Below the pieces are notes generated by a model, which was given only the letters and a program-made list of their open reading frames with translations, did not search any database and had not been told where the DNA came from. From positions 1 through 45,701 of the forward strand of contig JAGXOK010000004.1 in assembly GCA_023659935.1 (NCBI GenBank): a stretch of DNA of 45,701 nucleotides, in the 5' to 3' direction. The position numbers and the translations under genes were made by a program. Positions 1-10,800 of this stretch are shown here, one piece after another. The number at the start of each line of letters is the position of its first letter. Position 1 is the stretch's first letter. The DNA is from Candidatus Aenigmarchaeota archaeon LH_S6. GTDB lineage: Archaea > Aenigmatarchaeota > Aenigmatarchaeia > QMZS01.

Positions 1-2
1 TA

Positions 3-164
3 AAAAAAGACAGAGAGGGAATTACTATTTCCGAGATGGCAGAAAAACTCAAAGTCCACAGACACACCATGACAAAATATATCTACAGAATTGAGGGGGA
101 AAGAAAGATAAAAATTAGGAAAATAGGAAAAGCAAAACTCTGCTATCTAAATTCTAGAAAATAA
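3..164 (+). CDS. C-terminal part of a winged-helix/HTH protein (partial, runs off left edge)
   Basis: Open frame KKDREGITISEMAEKLKVHRHTMTKYIYRIEGERKIKIRKIGKAKLCYLNSRK*; HTH-like; resembles the short ORF at 4687. Confidence 0.5.
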   Translation, partial: KKDREGITISEMAEKLKVHRHTMTKYIYRIEGERKIKIRKIGKAKLCYLNSRK

Positions 165-215
165 AACTTCAGTTTTCCTTTTAAAGAAATGTTTATATAA
201 AAAATAATTTCAATT

Positions 216-875
216 ATGCAAAGAGCAGAAATTATTGCAAAGGGGGAAGTCCAGAAAGTTGGTTATAGAGATGTAGTTCAGGAAATTGCAAGAAAATTTG
301 GAATTGTTGGATATGTTGAAACTTTAGAAGATGGAGATGTTAAAATAGTTGCAGAAGGAAAAGAAGAAATTTTAAGAAAATTTGCTGAGGCAATAAAAAT
401 AAAGAAAGACTTTATTGAGGTTCGAGAAACAAAAGTGAGTTTTAAACCTGCAACCGAAGAATTTAAATTATTTAAAATAAAATATGGTGATATACAAGAA
501 GAACTTGGAGACAGGATGGGTGCAGCAATTTTGTACATTAACAAGACTAATGAGAAAATATATTCAGGAAATTAAAAACTGTCCGAAGATATTAGAAGTG
601 GTAATGAAAAATTGTCAGTTAAACAAGACCAGATGTTAGATAAACAAGACCAGACAATTGGGGTAATAAAAGAAGGTACAGAGGAAATGAGGGAATCCAG
701 GGAGGAAAATAAAACTATCTTAAAGGATTTTCACCAGGAAACAATTCAGAGATTTGATATGGTTGATGTAAAATATGGGAAAATTGCAGAAAACATGGAG
801 AAAATTTTGCAGGAAATGAAAGAGGAAAGAAGAGAATTTAGGGAAACTATTGAAAGATTTATTAAAGCAGTTTAG
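216..875 (+). pseudogene. Acylphosphatase-domain + coiled-coil protein interrupted by an in-frame TAA at 573-575
   Basis: ORFs 216..575 and 612..875 are in the same frame; paralog 3351..4193 reads GNEKLSEDIRSGNEKL where this copy reads GN*KLSEDIRSGNEKL (GAA to TAA). Acylphosphatase-like N-terminus (GEVQKVGYRDVVQEIARKFGIVGYVE). Confidence 0.75.
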
Positions 876-885
876 AAAAGAAATA

Positions 886-963
886 ATGGTATTTGCTTGT
901 CCCTTTTGGCTTTATACAACATGTGATCCTTGTTTACATGAGCAATTAATGGTTTCAAAGTAG
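886..963 (+). pseudogene. Truncated copy of the small Cys-containing protein at 4193..4393
   Basis: MVFACPFWLYTTCDPCLHEQLMVSK*; first 13 residues identical to 4193 ORF (MVFACPFWLYTTC), then diverges. Confidence 0.6.
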
Positions 964-1304
964 TTGTTTTAACCTGAGAAAACCTTGATTTTTGACTATT
1001 ACAATAGTATTGTACAAATATAAATTTTATAACGGAGAAGAAGGTTGTTAAAATGATAAATAACAAAGTTATAGAAGCTAAATTTGATAGATATAAAAGA
1101 ATTTAAGCTTGAAATCCAAATTTTATAAATTATGGCACAAACATATTCTATAGACACAAAAGGATACACAACAAATGATTATCTAAACAAAAAATTAGGA
1201 GAAGATAAAATATTAGTTACAACTAATCTATCTTTTTAGTGAAGTAAGTGTGCGAAATTAGGCTTCTTGGAGAGAATTGATTATTTTATTCCCTACACCT
1301 TTAT

Positions 1305-1363
1305 ATTTAAAGAATAAAAACAAATTAAGTCAGGGTGAGAGAATAAGATGGAAACAATAGAAG
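1305..1363 (+). repeat. 59-bp direct repeat copy A (promoter/RBS/start region)
   Basis: atttaaagaataaaaacaaattaagtcagggtgagagaataagatggaaacaatagaag, about 2 mismatches to 1981..2039. Confidence 0.85.
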
Positions 1364-1584
1364 AAATAAAAGAGAAATTTAAAGATGAGTGGGTTTTGGT
1401 TGAGGTTTTAAGTGAGAATGAGTTGGAAGAACCAGTAAATGTTAAATTAATAGCACACAGTAAGAATAGAGATGATACTTATGCTGCAATGAAGCAAATG
1501 AAAGGAAAATATGTTTATCATTTTTACACAGGAAAAATTCCAGAAAAAGGTTATGCTGTTGCATTTTTAGTGATAAAATGGTAA
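1348..1584 (+). CDS. DUF5678-like small protein
   Basis: FKDEWVLVEVLSENELEEPVNVKLIAHSKNRDDTYAAMKQMKGKYVYHFYTGKIPEKGYAVAF pattern; RBS-like ggtgag upstream. Confidence 0.6.
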   Translation: METIEEIKEKFKDEWVLVEVLSENELEEPVNVKLIAHSKNRDDTYAAMKQMKGKYVYHFYTGKIPEKGYAVAFLVIKW

Positions 1585-1964
1585 AGTGTAATTTTAATCC
1601 AAAAGAACCGATAATTAGTGTAAATCCTAAAATGGAAGGAATAAATGAAATTAAAAAAGTAAAAATGGCTTTGGATACTGGAGCAACTTATGTTTTAATT
1701 CCCTGGGAGATCGCAGAAGCTTTAGGTTATCAACCCGAATTGTCAAAGGAGAGAATAGATATGACAACGGTATCAGGTGTTGAAAAAGTTCCTTTACTAA
1801 TTATAAAATCAATTTCTGTATTTGGGAAAAAAGCAGAAAATGTTAAGGTAGTAGTTCATGATTTGCCAGCAAAAAGTTATGTGGATGGTCTGCTTGGTTT
1901 AAGTTTTTTTAGAAATTTTAGAATTTGTTTGGATTTTAAACAAGGCATTTTAGAAATTGATTAG
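1578..1964 (+). CDS. Retropepsin-like aspartyl protease family protein
   Basis: ALDTGATYVLIPWEIAEALG (D-T-G-A motif) and LLGLSFFRNF; start overlaps upstream stop. Confidence 0.7.
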   Translation: MVKCNFNPKEPIISVNPKMEGINEIKKVKMALDTGATYVLIPWEIAEALGYQPELSKERIDMTTVSGVEKVPLLIIKSISVFGKKAENVKVVVHDLPAKSYVDGLLGLSFFRNFRICLDFKQGILEID

Positions 1965-1980
1965 AAACAGCAAGGGCTTA

Positions 1981-2039
1981 ATTTAAAGAATAAAAACAAA
2001 TTAAGTCAAGGTGAGAGAATAAGATGGAAACAATAAAGA
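1981..2039 (+). repeat. 59-bp direct repeat copy B, leading into a truncated ORF (METIKKITTLAS...*)
   Basis: Near-identical to 1305..1363. Confidence 0.85.
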
Positions 2040-2043
2040 AGAT

Positions 2044-2225
2044 AACAACATTAGCATCTACAACGAATCTTATAGTTTATCCATACAATATACCTTTTAG
2101 CTAAACCTTCGCTTATCTTGTTTACTAACTCCTCTGCCTTTTCTTCTGTTAATTTAGATTTCTGCAACCCTCTTTCCAGTCTTTCAATTCTTTCTAATTT
2201 TTCTTTAAGTAAACTTTTTATATAT
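2044..2225 (-). pseudogene. VapB-like antitoxin remnant (C-terminal part)
   Basis: Minus-strand frame ...LLKEKLERIERLERGLQKSKLTEEKAEELVNKISEGLAKRYIVWINYK...; resembles archaeal VapB-type antitoxin C-termini; no long ORF. Confidence 0.35.
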
Positions 2226-2253
2226 AATTGTATACCTAATATTATGAATTAAA

Positions 2254-2832
2254 ATGTTAGAGAAATTATTTACTTCAAAAACGAGAATGAGAATTTTAGA
2301 GTTGTTAATCTTTAATCCAGATAGAGAATTTCATTTAAGAGAGATTTCAAGAGAAGTAAAAATAACGCCAATTTATGTTAAAAAAGAATTGCAAAAGCTA
2401 AAAGAATTAAATCTTGTATTAAAATCAAAAAAAGGAAACCTGAGCATATTCCAGATAAACAGAAACTCATTGATATTTGCTGAACTTAAAAGCATTTTTA
2501 TAAAAACAGAATATTTTGGAGATTTGATAAAAAAATCTTTAAAGAAATTAAAAATTGATTTTGCCTTTATTTTTGGTTCTTTTGCAAAAGGTATTGAAAG
2601 TAGGGAGAGCGATATTGATTTATTTGTTATTGGTGATATCAAAGAGGATGAGTTGATGGACATTATTCAAAAAATAGAAAAACAAACTGGAAGAGAAATT
2701 AATTATATTTTATGGAAAAAATCTTTGTTTATGAAGAGGGCAAAAAAACACCACTTGCTTAATGAAATTGGTAAAAACCCTGTAATAATGCTTGTTGGAG
2801 ATGAAAATGAACTCAGGAAGATCATCGCGTAA
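2254..2832 (+). CDS. wHTH-fused minimal nucleotidyltransferase (MNT), putative antitoxin
   Basis: N-terminal HTH; GSFAKGIESRESDIDLFVIG = GS(X10)DxD nucleotidyltransferase motif. Confidence 0.8.
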   Translation: MLEKLFTSKTRMRILELLIFNPDREFHLREISREVKITPIYVKKELQKLKELNLVLKSKKGNLSIFQINRNSLIFAELKSIFIKTEYFGDLIKKSLKKLKIDFAFIFGSFAKGIESRESDIDLFVIGDIKEDELMDIIQKIEKQTGREINYILWKKSLFMKRAKKHHLLNEIGKNPVIMLVGDENELRKIIA

Positions 2833-2833
2833 G

Positions 2834-3253
2834 ATGTGGGAAAAAGTTGGGGTAAATAAGAACCTTGTAGAGAACTCATTATCCTTAGCAAAAAGAGATT
2901 TGAAAACTGCGAAAAATGTTTTTGAAGATAAAGATTATGACTGGTGTTTATCCATTGCTTATAATGCAATGTTACAGGCGGGTAGAGCTTTGATGTTTTC
3001 AAAAGGTTATAGGCCAAAAGGGAAATACAAACATGTTGCTGTTGTGGAATTTGTGAAATCCAAATTTGGCAGAGAATTTGCTGATCAAATGTTATTTATC
3101 TTTAACAAAACAAGAAAGAAAAGACATATTGCAGTTTATGAACAGGTTGAGATAGTCAGTGAAGATGAAGCAAAAAATATAATAAGCTGGGCTACCCAAT
3201 TTGTGAAAAGAGTTGAAGAACTCTTAAAAAATAATGATAGTTATGAGAAATAA
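2834..3253 (+). CDS. HEPN-domain protein, putative toxin partner of MNT
   Basis: Helical HEPN-like sequence with TRKKRHIAVYE motif; directly follows MNT gene. Confidence 0.75.
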   Translation: MWEKVGVNKNLVENSLSLAKRDLKTAKNVFEDKDYDWCLSIAYNAMLQAGRALMFSKGYRPKGKYKHVAVVEFVKSKFGREFADQMLFIFNKTRKKRHIAVYEQVEIVSEDEAKNIISWATQFVKRVEELLKNNDSYEK

Positions 3254-3350
3254 GCTTGGGGGAACAGGTATTGATACATAGAGACACAAGGAATGCTGAT
3301 ATTGGAAGCAATGTCCTCATCTATATTTAAAGGATTTTAAAGTTATAATT

Positions 3351-4193
3351 ATGCAAAGAGCAGAAATTGTTGCAGAGGGGGAAGTCCAGAAAGTTGGTTA
3401 TAGGGATGTAGTTCAGAAAATTGCAAGAAAACTTGGAATTGTTGGGTATGCTGAAAATTTAGAAGGTGGAGATGTTAAAATAGTTGCAGAAGGAAAAGAA
3501 GAAATTTTAAGAAAATTTATTGAAAAAATAAAGATAAATAAATTTCCAATTTTTGTTGAGAAAATTGAAACAGAATTTGCAGAAGCAGAGAACGAATTTA
3601 AATATTTTAAGATTAAAAGAGGAGACTGGAGAGAAGAACTTGGAGAAAGAGTTGATATGGCAGGAACCTTACTTTATAGGTCTGTAGAATTAGGAGAGAA
3701 AAATTTGGAGCAGGGGGATAAAATGTTAGAAAAACAAGACCAGATGTCAGCTAAACAAGACCAGATGTTAGATAAACAAGACCAGACAATTGGGGTGATA
3801 AAAGAAGGTAACGAAAAACTGTCCGAAGATATTAGAAGTGGTAATGAAAAACTGTCCGAAGATATTAGAAGTGGTAATGAAAAAATTTGCAACAAACTTG
3901 ATTCAGGAAATGAAAAACTTCTTGAGGGACAAGATAAAATGTTAGAAAAACAGGACCAGACAATTGGGGTAATAAGAGAAGGCACAGAAGAAATGAGAGA
4001 ATCCAGGGAGGAAAATAAAACTATCTTAAAGGATTTTCACCAGGAAACAATTCAGAGATTTGATATGGTTGATGTAAAATATGGGAAAATTGCAGAAAAC
4101 ATGGAGAAAATTTTGCAGGAAATGAAAGAAGAAAGAAGAGAATTTAGGGAAACTATTGAAAAACTCATAAAAACATCTTTAGAAAAGAAATAA
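3351..4193 (+). CDS. Acylphosphatase-domain protein with long coiled-coil repeats
   Basis: Acylphosphatase N-terminus (VQKVGYRDVVQ); KQDQM and SEDIRSGNEKL repeats. Confidence 0.7.
   Translation: MQRAEIVAEGEVQKVGYRDVVQKIARKLGIVGYAENLEGGDVKIVAEGKEEILRKFIEKIKINKFPIFVEKIETEFAEAENEFKYFKIKRGDWREELGERVDMAGTLLYRSVELGEKNLEQGDKMLEKQDQMSAKQDQMLDKQDQTIGVIKEGNEKLSEDIRSGNEKLSEDIRSGNEKICNKLDSGNEKLLEGQDKMLEKQDQTIGVIREGTEEMRESREENKTILKDFHQETIQRFDMVDVKYGKIAENMEKILQEMKEERREFRETIEKLIKTSLEKK
3810..3875 (+). repeat. Two 33-nt tandem coding repeats (NEKLSEDIRSG)x2
   Basis: aacgaaaaactgtccgaagatattagaagtggt / aatgaaaaactgtccgaagatattagaagtggt. Confidence 0.9.
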
Positions 4194-4393
4194 TGGTGTT
4201 TGCTTGTCCCTTTTGGCTTTATACAACATGTAAAGATTGCGAATATGGAAAAGAAGTGATGAAAAGAGAAAAAATAAAGAATGAGTCTCAAATAATAAGC
4301 AAATGCAAATATTGGATTAAATATAGAGATGAAACAATAAGAATGATGGAAAAATTAAGTGAGGGAAAGAAATCAGTATCACCCCTACATTAG
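4193..4393 (+). CDS. Small Cys-containing hypothetical protein
   Basis: ORF directly abutting the upstream stop; MVFACPFWLYTTCKDCEYG...; partial duplicate at 886..963. Confidence 0.55.
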   Translation: MVFACPFWLYTTCKDCEYGKEVMKREKIKNESQIISKCKYWIKYRDETIRMMEKLSEGKKSVSPLH

Positions 4394-4686
4394 AAACACA
4401 ATCTTTAGAACTTTGTCCATAGGAATAGACTGGTTTTAACCTATCCAAAAATGGAAAGATTCTTCTTAATTTTAAAAATCTCGGAACTTTGTATTCTTTT
4501 ACTGATAATAGAGAGGCAAGTTGAAAAATACTTATACCCACTTCAGATAAAGGTTTATAATTTACCATAGGATTCTTCTAACTTTCCATCAAAACAGTTT
4601 CTGTTTATCTTTAAAGTGTCTATCGACAGTTCTTCTACCTATATATACCTCGACACTATTGTTATATTTATAGACTCCATAAAGGT

Positions 4687-4848
4687 ATGACAAATATGGA
4701 TATTGAAAAGAAAATTCTTAGAATATTAAGAAAAGACAGAGAGGGAGTTACAATTTCTGAGATTGCAGACAAACTCAAGAAAGCAAGAGTCACGACAAGA
4801 AAAACCATATTTAATATTATGAACAGTTTTCTTTATATAGACTTATAA
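4687..4848 (+). CDS. Short wHTH ORF, possibly truncated
   Basis: MTNMDIEKKILRILRKDREGVTISEIADKLKKARVTTRKTIFNIMNSFLYIDL*; shares KKDREGxTISExAxKLK with 3..164. Confidence 0.45.
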   Translation: MTNMDIEKKILRILRKDREGVTISEIADKLKKARVTTRKTIFNIMNSFLYIDL

Positions 4849-4858
4849 ATACTTGATT

Positions 4859-7800
4859 ATGGAAAAATATTTTAAGTCTGTTTTCAGTCCAACAAATAAA
4901 TTTAAATTGTTGAGTGTTTCTATTTTGATGATTTTGTTATTTGTTCTTCCTATGATTTTTGCAAAGGATGGAAACTTAGCCCCAGAATATTCTAAAGCAG
5001 GAGTAAATGTGTCCATGCTTTGGTTTAATGTGTCTAATACTAGCAATACAGGCAATACTTTAGACAATGTTACTATTAACCAAACTGGAACAGCTAGTGA
5101 TTCAAATATAACTGCTGTTAGAGTTCTTAATGAAACTAGTGATATTATAAATGAAACTTCTGATCCTGCTTTTCCTATAACCTTAGGTATAAACCTAGCC
5201 ATTACTGAAATGAGGAATTGGTCAATACAATTTGAATTAAACTCTTCTGCAACTAATGGAACAACAATTCAGTCAAATGTAACAGATATTCATAATGAAA
5301 CTAATGTAACTTATTCAGCACTTCCTTATACATCTGATATAACTACTATTGACACAATCCCTCCAACAATAAACTTCACTTCTCCAACAGAACCCAACGG
5401 AACAACAATATCAAGAAACTGGACAGAAGTAAATGTTACAATAGATGAATCGGATCTTGGTACATTCAGATTCAACTGGAACACAACAAATTACACATTC
5501 TATAATGATTCTTTAGTCTTGGGAATGAATCTCAACAATAATTCTGCAATAGGAGAGAATTCAACATTAGCAGTGGATATCTCAAAGTATGGGAATAATG
5601 GAACAATAGAAAAACTAAGTGAGTGGTGGAATGAGAGTTTTAAATACAGAAAGAACCCAACGATTACGAATAACAATGATACAAATCTTACAGCAGGAGA
5701 TCCACTAAACTTCACGATAGATACAGAAAGTCTGACAGATGCTGGAAAGCTACTTGCTAACGGTTCTGATCTTAGAATAACCAATGGAACTACAGAAATA
5801 AACAGGACAAACTCAACTGAATTTAATTCCTCAGATACAATGATTTGGTTCAATGCTCAGGAACAGATAGACGGTGGAACCTCAACCTCAGATTATTATG
5901 TCTATTATGGAAATTCTGAGGCTGGAACTCCAGGAACAGGGGGAATTACTACTGAACAGAGTTATAATCTAACTGTTGATAAAGGAGTAGAAAATGTAAT
6001 CAGGGCACAGTATGTAGATGGCAAGTTCGGTAAGGCTCTCTCTTTTGACGGGACGGATGATTATGTGGAGATTACCAATGATCCTTCGCTTAGTCCCACC
6101 GATATAACCATTTCTGCATGGATCAAACGAAGAAGTGAAGATACAAAAGATTGTATTTTCCATAGAGGTGATTGGGCAAGTGCAGATGGGGATTTAGTAT
6201 TTTTCGGCGTGATGGCATCAACAGATACAGAATCTAACAAGTTACAATTTTCGATTGAAGATCCAGACGGAACAGCAAACAGACTACACTCTAATACAAG
6301 TATCTTGAAAAATGAATGGTATTATGTTGTTGCAACACGAGATTCTTCAAACATGAAAGTATATGTGAATGGGGAACTTGATGCCTCCAGTGGAACTGCC
6401 TCTATGGCAACATCTCAAACCAATCATTTAATTGGAATTCATTACTACGATGGAGCAATTAGTACTGACAAAGCTTTCAACGGCACAATCGACGAAGTCC
6501 GTATCTACAATCAATCTCTTTCATCTGATGAAATAAAAATACACTATAAGTCAGAATTCCAGAAATACAATTCAACCCAATACAGGTTTTATGATAATGT
6601 AACAGATTCAGATGGAACTTATACTTATTATGGATGGGCAAATGACACAGCAGGAAATACCAATAAAACAGAAACAAAGACAATAACCTTAGATACAACA
6701 CCACCAGAAATACAATTTGTAAGTCTTACAACAGAAACAGGAAACCACTCCCAGGATTGGATTTCAGCAAATGTAACTGCTTCAGACTCAGGAGTAGAAT
6801 TGGACACAATAAACCTAACTCTCTGGAACTCAACAGGTCTATACCAAGAAAACACAACCTCAGACACACAAATCTATATAAATTACACAGGTTTACCAGA
6901 TGATACTTACTACCTAAACGCAACAGCAAATGACACTTTAGGAAACATAGGACAAAAAATAAGGACAATTCTATTAGACACAACTCCACCAACAACAAAT
7001 GCAACAGCAGTTAAAGAAGATGGAACAGATTACACCTTCGATACCTGGACAAATTCTTCCTATGTAAATGTAACTTTAAATTGCTCTGATTCTGGATCAG
7101 GCTGTGATATAACACAATACTGTAATGATACAGCCAATAACTGCACTCCAAATTGGTATTATCCTTGGGATTACAGAAAACAAATAAATATTACGGGCCG
7201 TAACTTTACAACAACAGGAACTAATTCAACCCTGCTGGAGGTAGATTCAAACTCTCTGGCTCATTTCATCCAAATCCATGACCTAAATAACCAATCTTCT
7301 GAATACACAAATCTGACAGTCGAATACGAAAACGATACAGCCACAGAAGATGCAACCGTTTATGTCAACACCCACCAACTTGGAACCGTGCCCCTAAGCC
7401 AAGATACCTACACATTCACAAATGTTAGCCAGAGCTGGTTAACAGAGGCAAACCCAGTTAACATAACCTACTCATCAACTGGTTTAATCAACATAACACA
7501 ATCCACATTACTCTATTTTATCACCAATGTCTCAGACTACCAAGTAAATATTTCAGTACCCTATGACTCTGACATGCAAGTTGACTTTGATGATCTAAGA
7601 TTCACCTATCTGAATGACACAACAGAGCAGGAAATCCCTTACTGGATTGGGAAGAACACAGAAATAGTAGAGAACTCAACCCAGTTAGATACAACAAGCT
7701 CAGCTTCTCACTTTGTTTCCCTTGAAGACTGGCTTTCATCTAGAAACGCAACCCTAACAACTACTTATCTAAATGATTCGATGTCTAATACCACAACAGT

Positions 7801-10800
7801 CTATGTTGAGGGAAACAGTCTCGGAACTCTGCCTCTAACAACAGACTCTTACACATTCACAAATGTCTCCCAATCATGGCTAGATTCTTCAACAAACATA
7901 ACCTATTCTACTAATGGAACAGCGAACATAACAAAATCATCCTTGGAATATTACCTAAACAAGAGTAAAACATGGGTAAAAGTTCCATTCATCGAGGCAA
8001 ATTCACAGGAAACTTTATACATGTATTACGGCAACCCTTCTGCCCCTTCTGCCTCAAATGGAACTAAGACTTTTGAGACCTTTGATGATTTTAACAGACC
8101 AGATGGACCAATAGATGGAAATTGGAGTATTTGGGAAGATACATTAGAGGCAAATGTTTCATCAAATCAAGCCAAGATAACTGAAACTTCAGATTTTGGT
8201 CATTTTCAGCCAGTAGTGACTTCCCCAGTTTTGGATGATATCGCCATTCATACTAAATTGTTATACGATGGACCGGCTGGAGATGGACCGGGAGTGGTAT
8301 TTCGTGCTCAAGATTTAGATAATTTGTATGATTTTGAACTAGACATTGATGATGATAGTGTTATAGGAAGAAAAATTGTTAGTGGAAGTAGTACTGGCAT
8401 GGATACTGGTAGTGTTAGCTTGTCATACGGTACTTGGTATGAGTTAAAGAGTACAATACTGGGGGAAACATTCACAGCTTTTCTTGATGGCACTCAAATT
8501 TGTCAATTTAATTCTAGCGACTTTGCTTCAGGGAAGACAGGCATTGGAATTTGGGAAAATGCCGAAACTAATCAATATGCACTTTTCGATGATTACTTTG
8601 TTCACAAATACGCCACACCAGAGCCAACATATACAATCGGCTCAGAAGAAACCTCAAACTTTCAGATTACAACTGAAGGAACCTCTTATATCAGATTCAG
8701 AAGCAAGGACATATTAGGAAATTCAGAAGAAACAAAGAATGAGACAATAAAAATAGATACAACTCCACCAACAATTTCAATAACTTATCCTTCTTCAGAT
8801 TCTGTTGTAAATAATTACATCATAAACGGAACATCAACAGACCTCACCCTAAATTATACCAACATCTCAATAAAACAGGGAGGAACAATAATCAACTCAA
8901 CAACCAACTCTTCTGAAAACTGGTCAGTATCTCTATATGCTCCAGATGGAGTTTATAACATAACTGCAACCGCTTATGATGGGGTAGGTTATTCAAACTC
9001 AACAACAAATACAAATATAACAATAGATACAACCTCTCCTTCCCTAAACTTTACTCCCCCAACAGAGCCAAACGGAACAACAATAAATAGAAGTTGGACA
9101 GAAGCAAACATTACAATTGATGAACCTAACTTAGATACTTTCAAATTCAACTGGAACACAACAAACTATACATTCTATAATGATTCTTTAGTCTTGGGAA
9201 TGAATCTCAACAATAATTCAGCAATAGGAGAAAATTCCACAAAAGCAGTGGATATTTCAAAACAACAAAATGATGGAACAATTAATGGTGCTGTATGGGA
9301 TTCATCAGGCAAATTTGGTCCTGCATTAAGTTTTGATGGAATAGACGATTATATCAATATCAGTTCTCTTTCCACAATAGAAACAGTAGAATACTGGAAA
9401 AAGAACGCCACAGATTCTGAATGGTATCACCTAGCAAACTCCAGTGGGACTTTATATGTTAACGGAGTTACAGGTACAAATCAGACAGTTTATATAACCA
9501 ACTCCTCAGGAAATGTAATAATTGGAAAAGATTCAGCAGGCAATTATTTCAACGGTACCATTGATGAAGTCAGAATTTACAGCAGAACTTTGAGCGCAGA
9601 AGAAATCAAAATGCATTATAAATCTGAATTCCAGAAATATAATTCCTCAGAGTGGAGATTTTATGATAATGTAACAAATCAGGCAGATGGAATTTATACT
9701 TATTACGGCTGGGCAAATGATACTCTGGGACATACAAACCAGACAGAAACAAGGACAATTCTATTAGATACTACAAACCCAGAAATACAATTTGTAAGTC
9801 CTACAACAGAAACAGGAAACCACTCTCAAGATTGGATTTCAGCAAACCTAACAGCAAGTGATCCTAACCTAGATACCCTAACTCTCTCCCTCTACAACTC
9901 AACAGGTCTATACCAAGAAAACACAACTTCAGACACACAAATCTATATAAACTACACAGGTTTACCAGATGATACTTATTACCTAAACGCAACAGTAAAT
10001 GACACAGCAGAAAAAGAAAACAAAACAGAAACAAGGACAATTCTATTAGATACAACAGAACCAAACATGAGCTGGGAATACCCAACTCCTGATAACAACT
10101 CCTACAAAACAGAAAACTACATAGAAATAAATCTTACAATTGATGAACCTCATTTTGATTCTTTCAAGTTCAATTGGCATAATGGAACAAACTGGACAAA
10201 TTCAAGTTTCTATGATTCAAATTTGGTTTTGGGTTTGAATTTTAACAATAATTCTGCAATTGGAGAAAACTCAACAAAGGTGGTGGATATTTCAAAGTAT
10301 GGGAATAATGGGGCAATAGCAAAACCAAGTGATTGGTGGAATGAGAGTTTTAAATATAGAAAGAAATTAACAATTACGAATAACAATGCAACAAATCTGA
10401 CAATTGGAGAACCGATTAACTTCACTTTAGATACTGCGAGTTTGGTTTCAACTGGAAAATTATTGGCGAATGGAGATGATTTGAGGATTGTGTGTAGTGG
10501 AGACGAAGTCAATAGGACCAACACAACTTCTTTCAATTCAACTGCTACAGAAATTTGGTTCAAATCTTGTGTTCAGATAGATGCTGGAGAGGATAGTGGG
10601 GACAACTTTTACATTTACTATGGAAATTCTGAGGCTGGGGCACCAGAAACAGGAGGAATTACCACAGAACAGAATTTCAATTTAAGTCAGAGCATTGGCC
10701 CTGAAAATATAATTAGAGCCCAATGGACAACAGGAAGATTTGGAAAAGGTTTAGAATTTGACGGAATAGACGATTATATCAATATCAGTTCTCTTTCCAC

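Noticed and set aside
573-575. Recoded stop codon (TAA as sense) as explanation for the interrupted acylphosphatase gene
   Set aside because: Other genes in the window terminate normally at TAA; a simple nonsense mutation or sequencing error is more economical.
3810-3875. Short tandem direct repeats that could suggest a CRISPR array
   Set aside because: Contiguous 33-nt units without spacers, in frame inside a coding coiled coil.
4317-4568. 83-aa minus-strand ORF in the gap before the giant gene
   Set aside because: No recognisable family and partly overlaps 4193..4393; insufficient evidence to call a gene.
4611-4680. Inverted motifs TGTCtatcGACA and GTGTC...GACAC upstream of the short wHTH ORF as an operator
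   Set aside because: Too short and AT-rich context; no second independent copy seen, so not supported.
4843-5202. Antisense ORFs over the giant gene (e.g. 4843..5202, 5500..5853, 10210..10563)
   Set aside because: They lie opposite the well-supported 12.7-kb ORF; translations are low-complexity mirror frames without recognisable domains.
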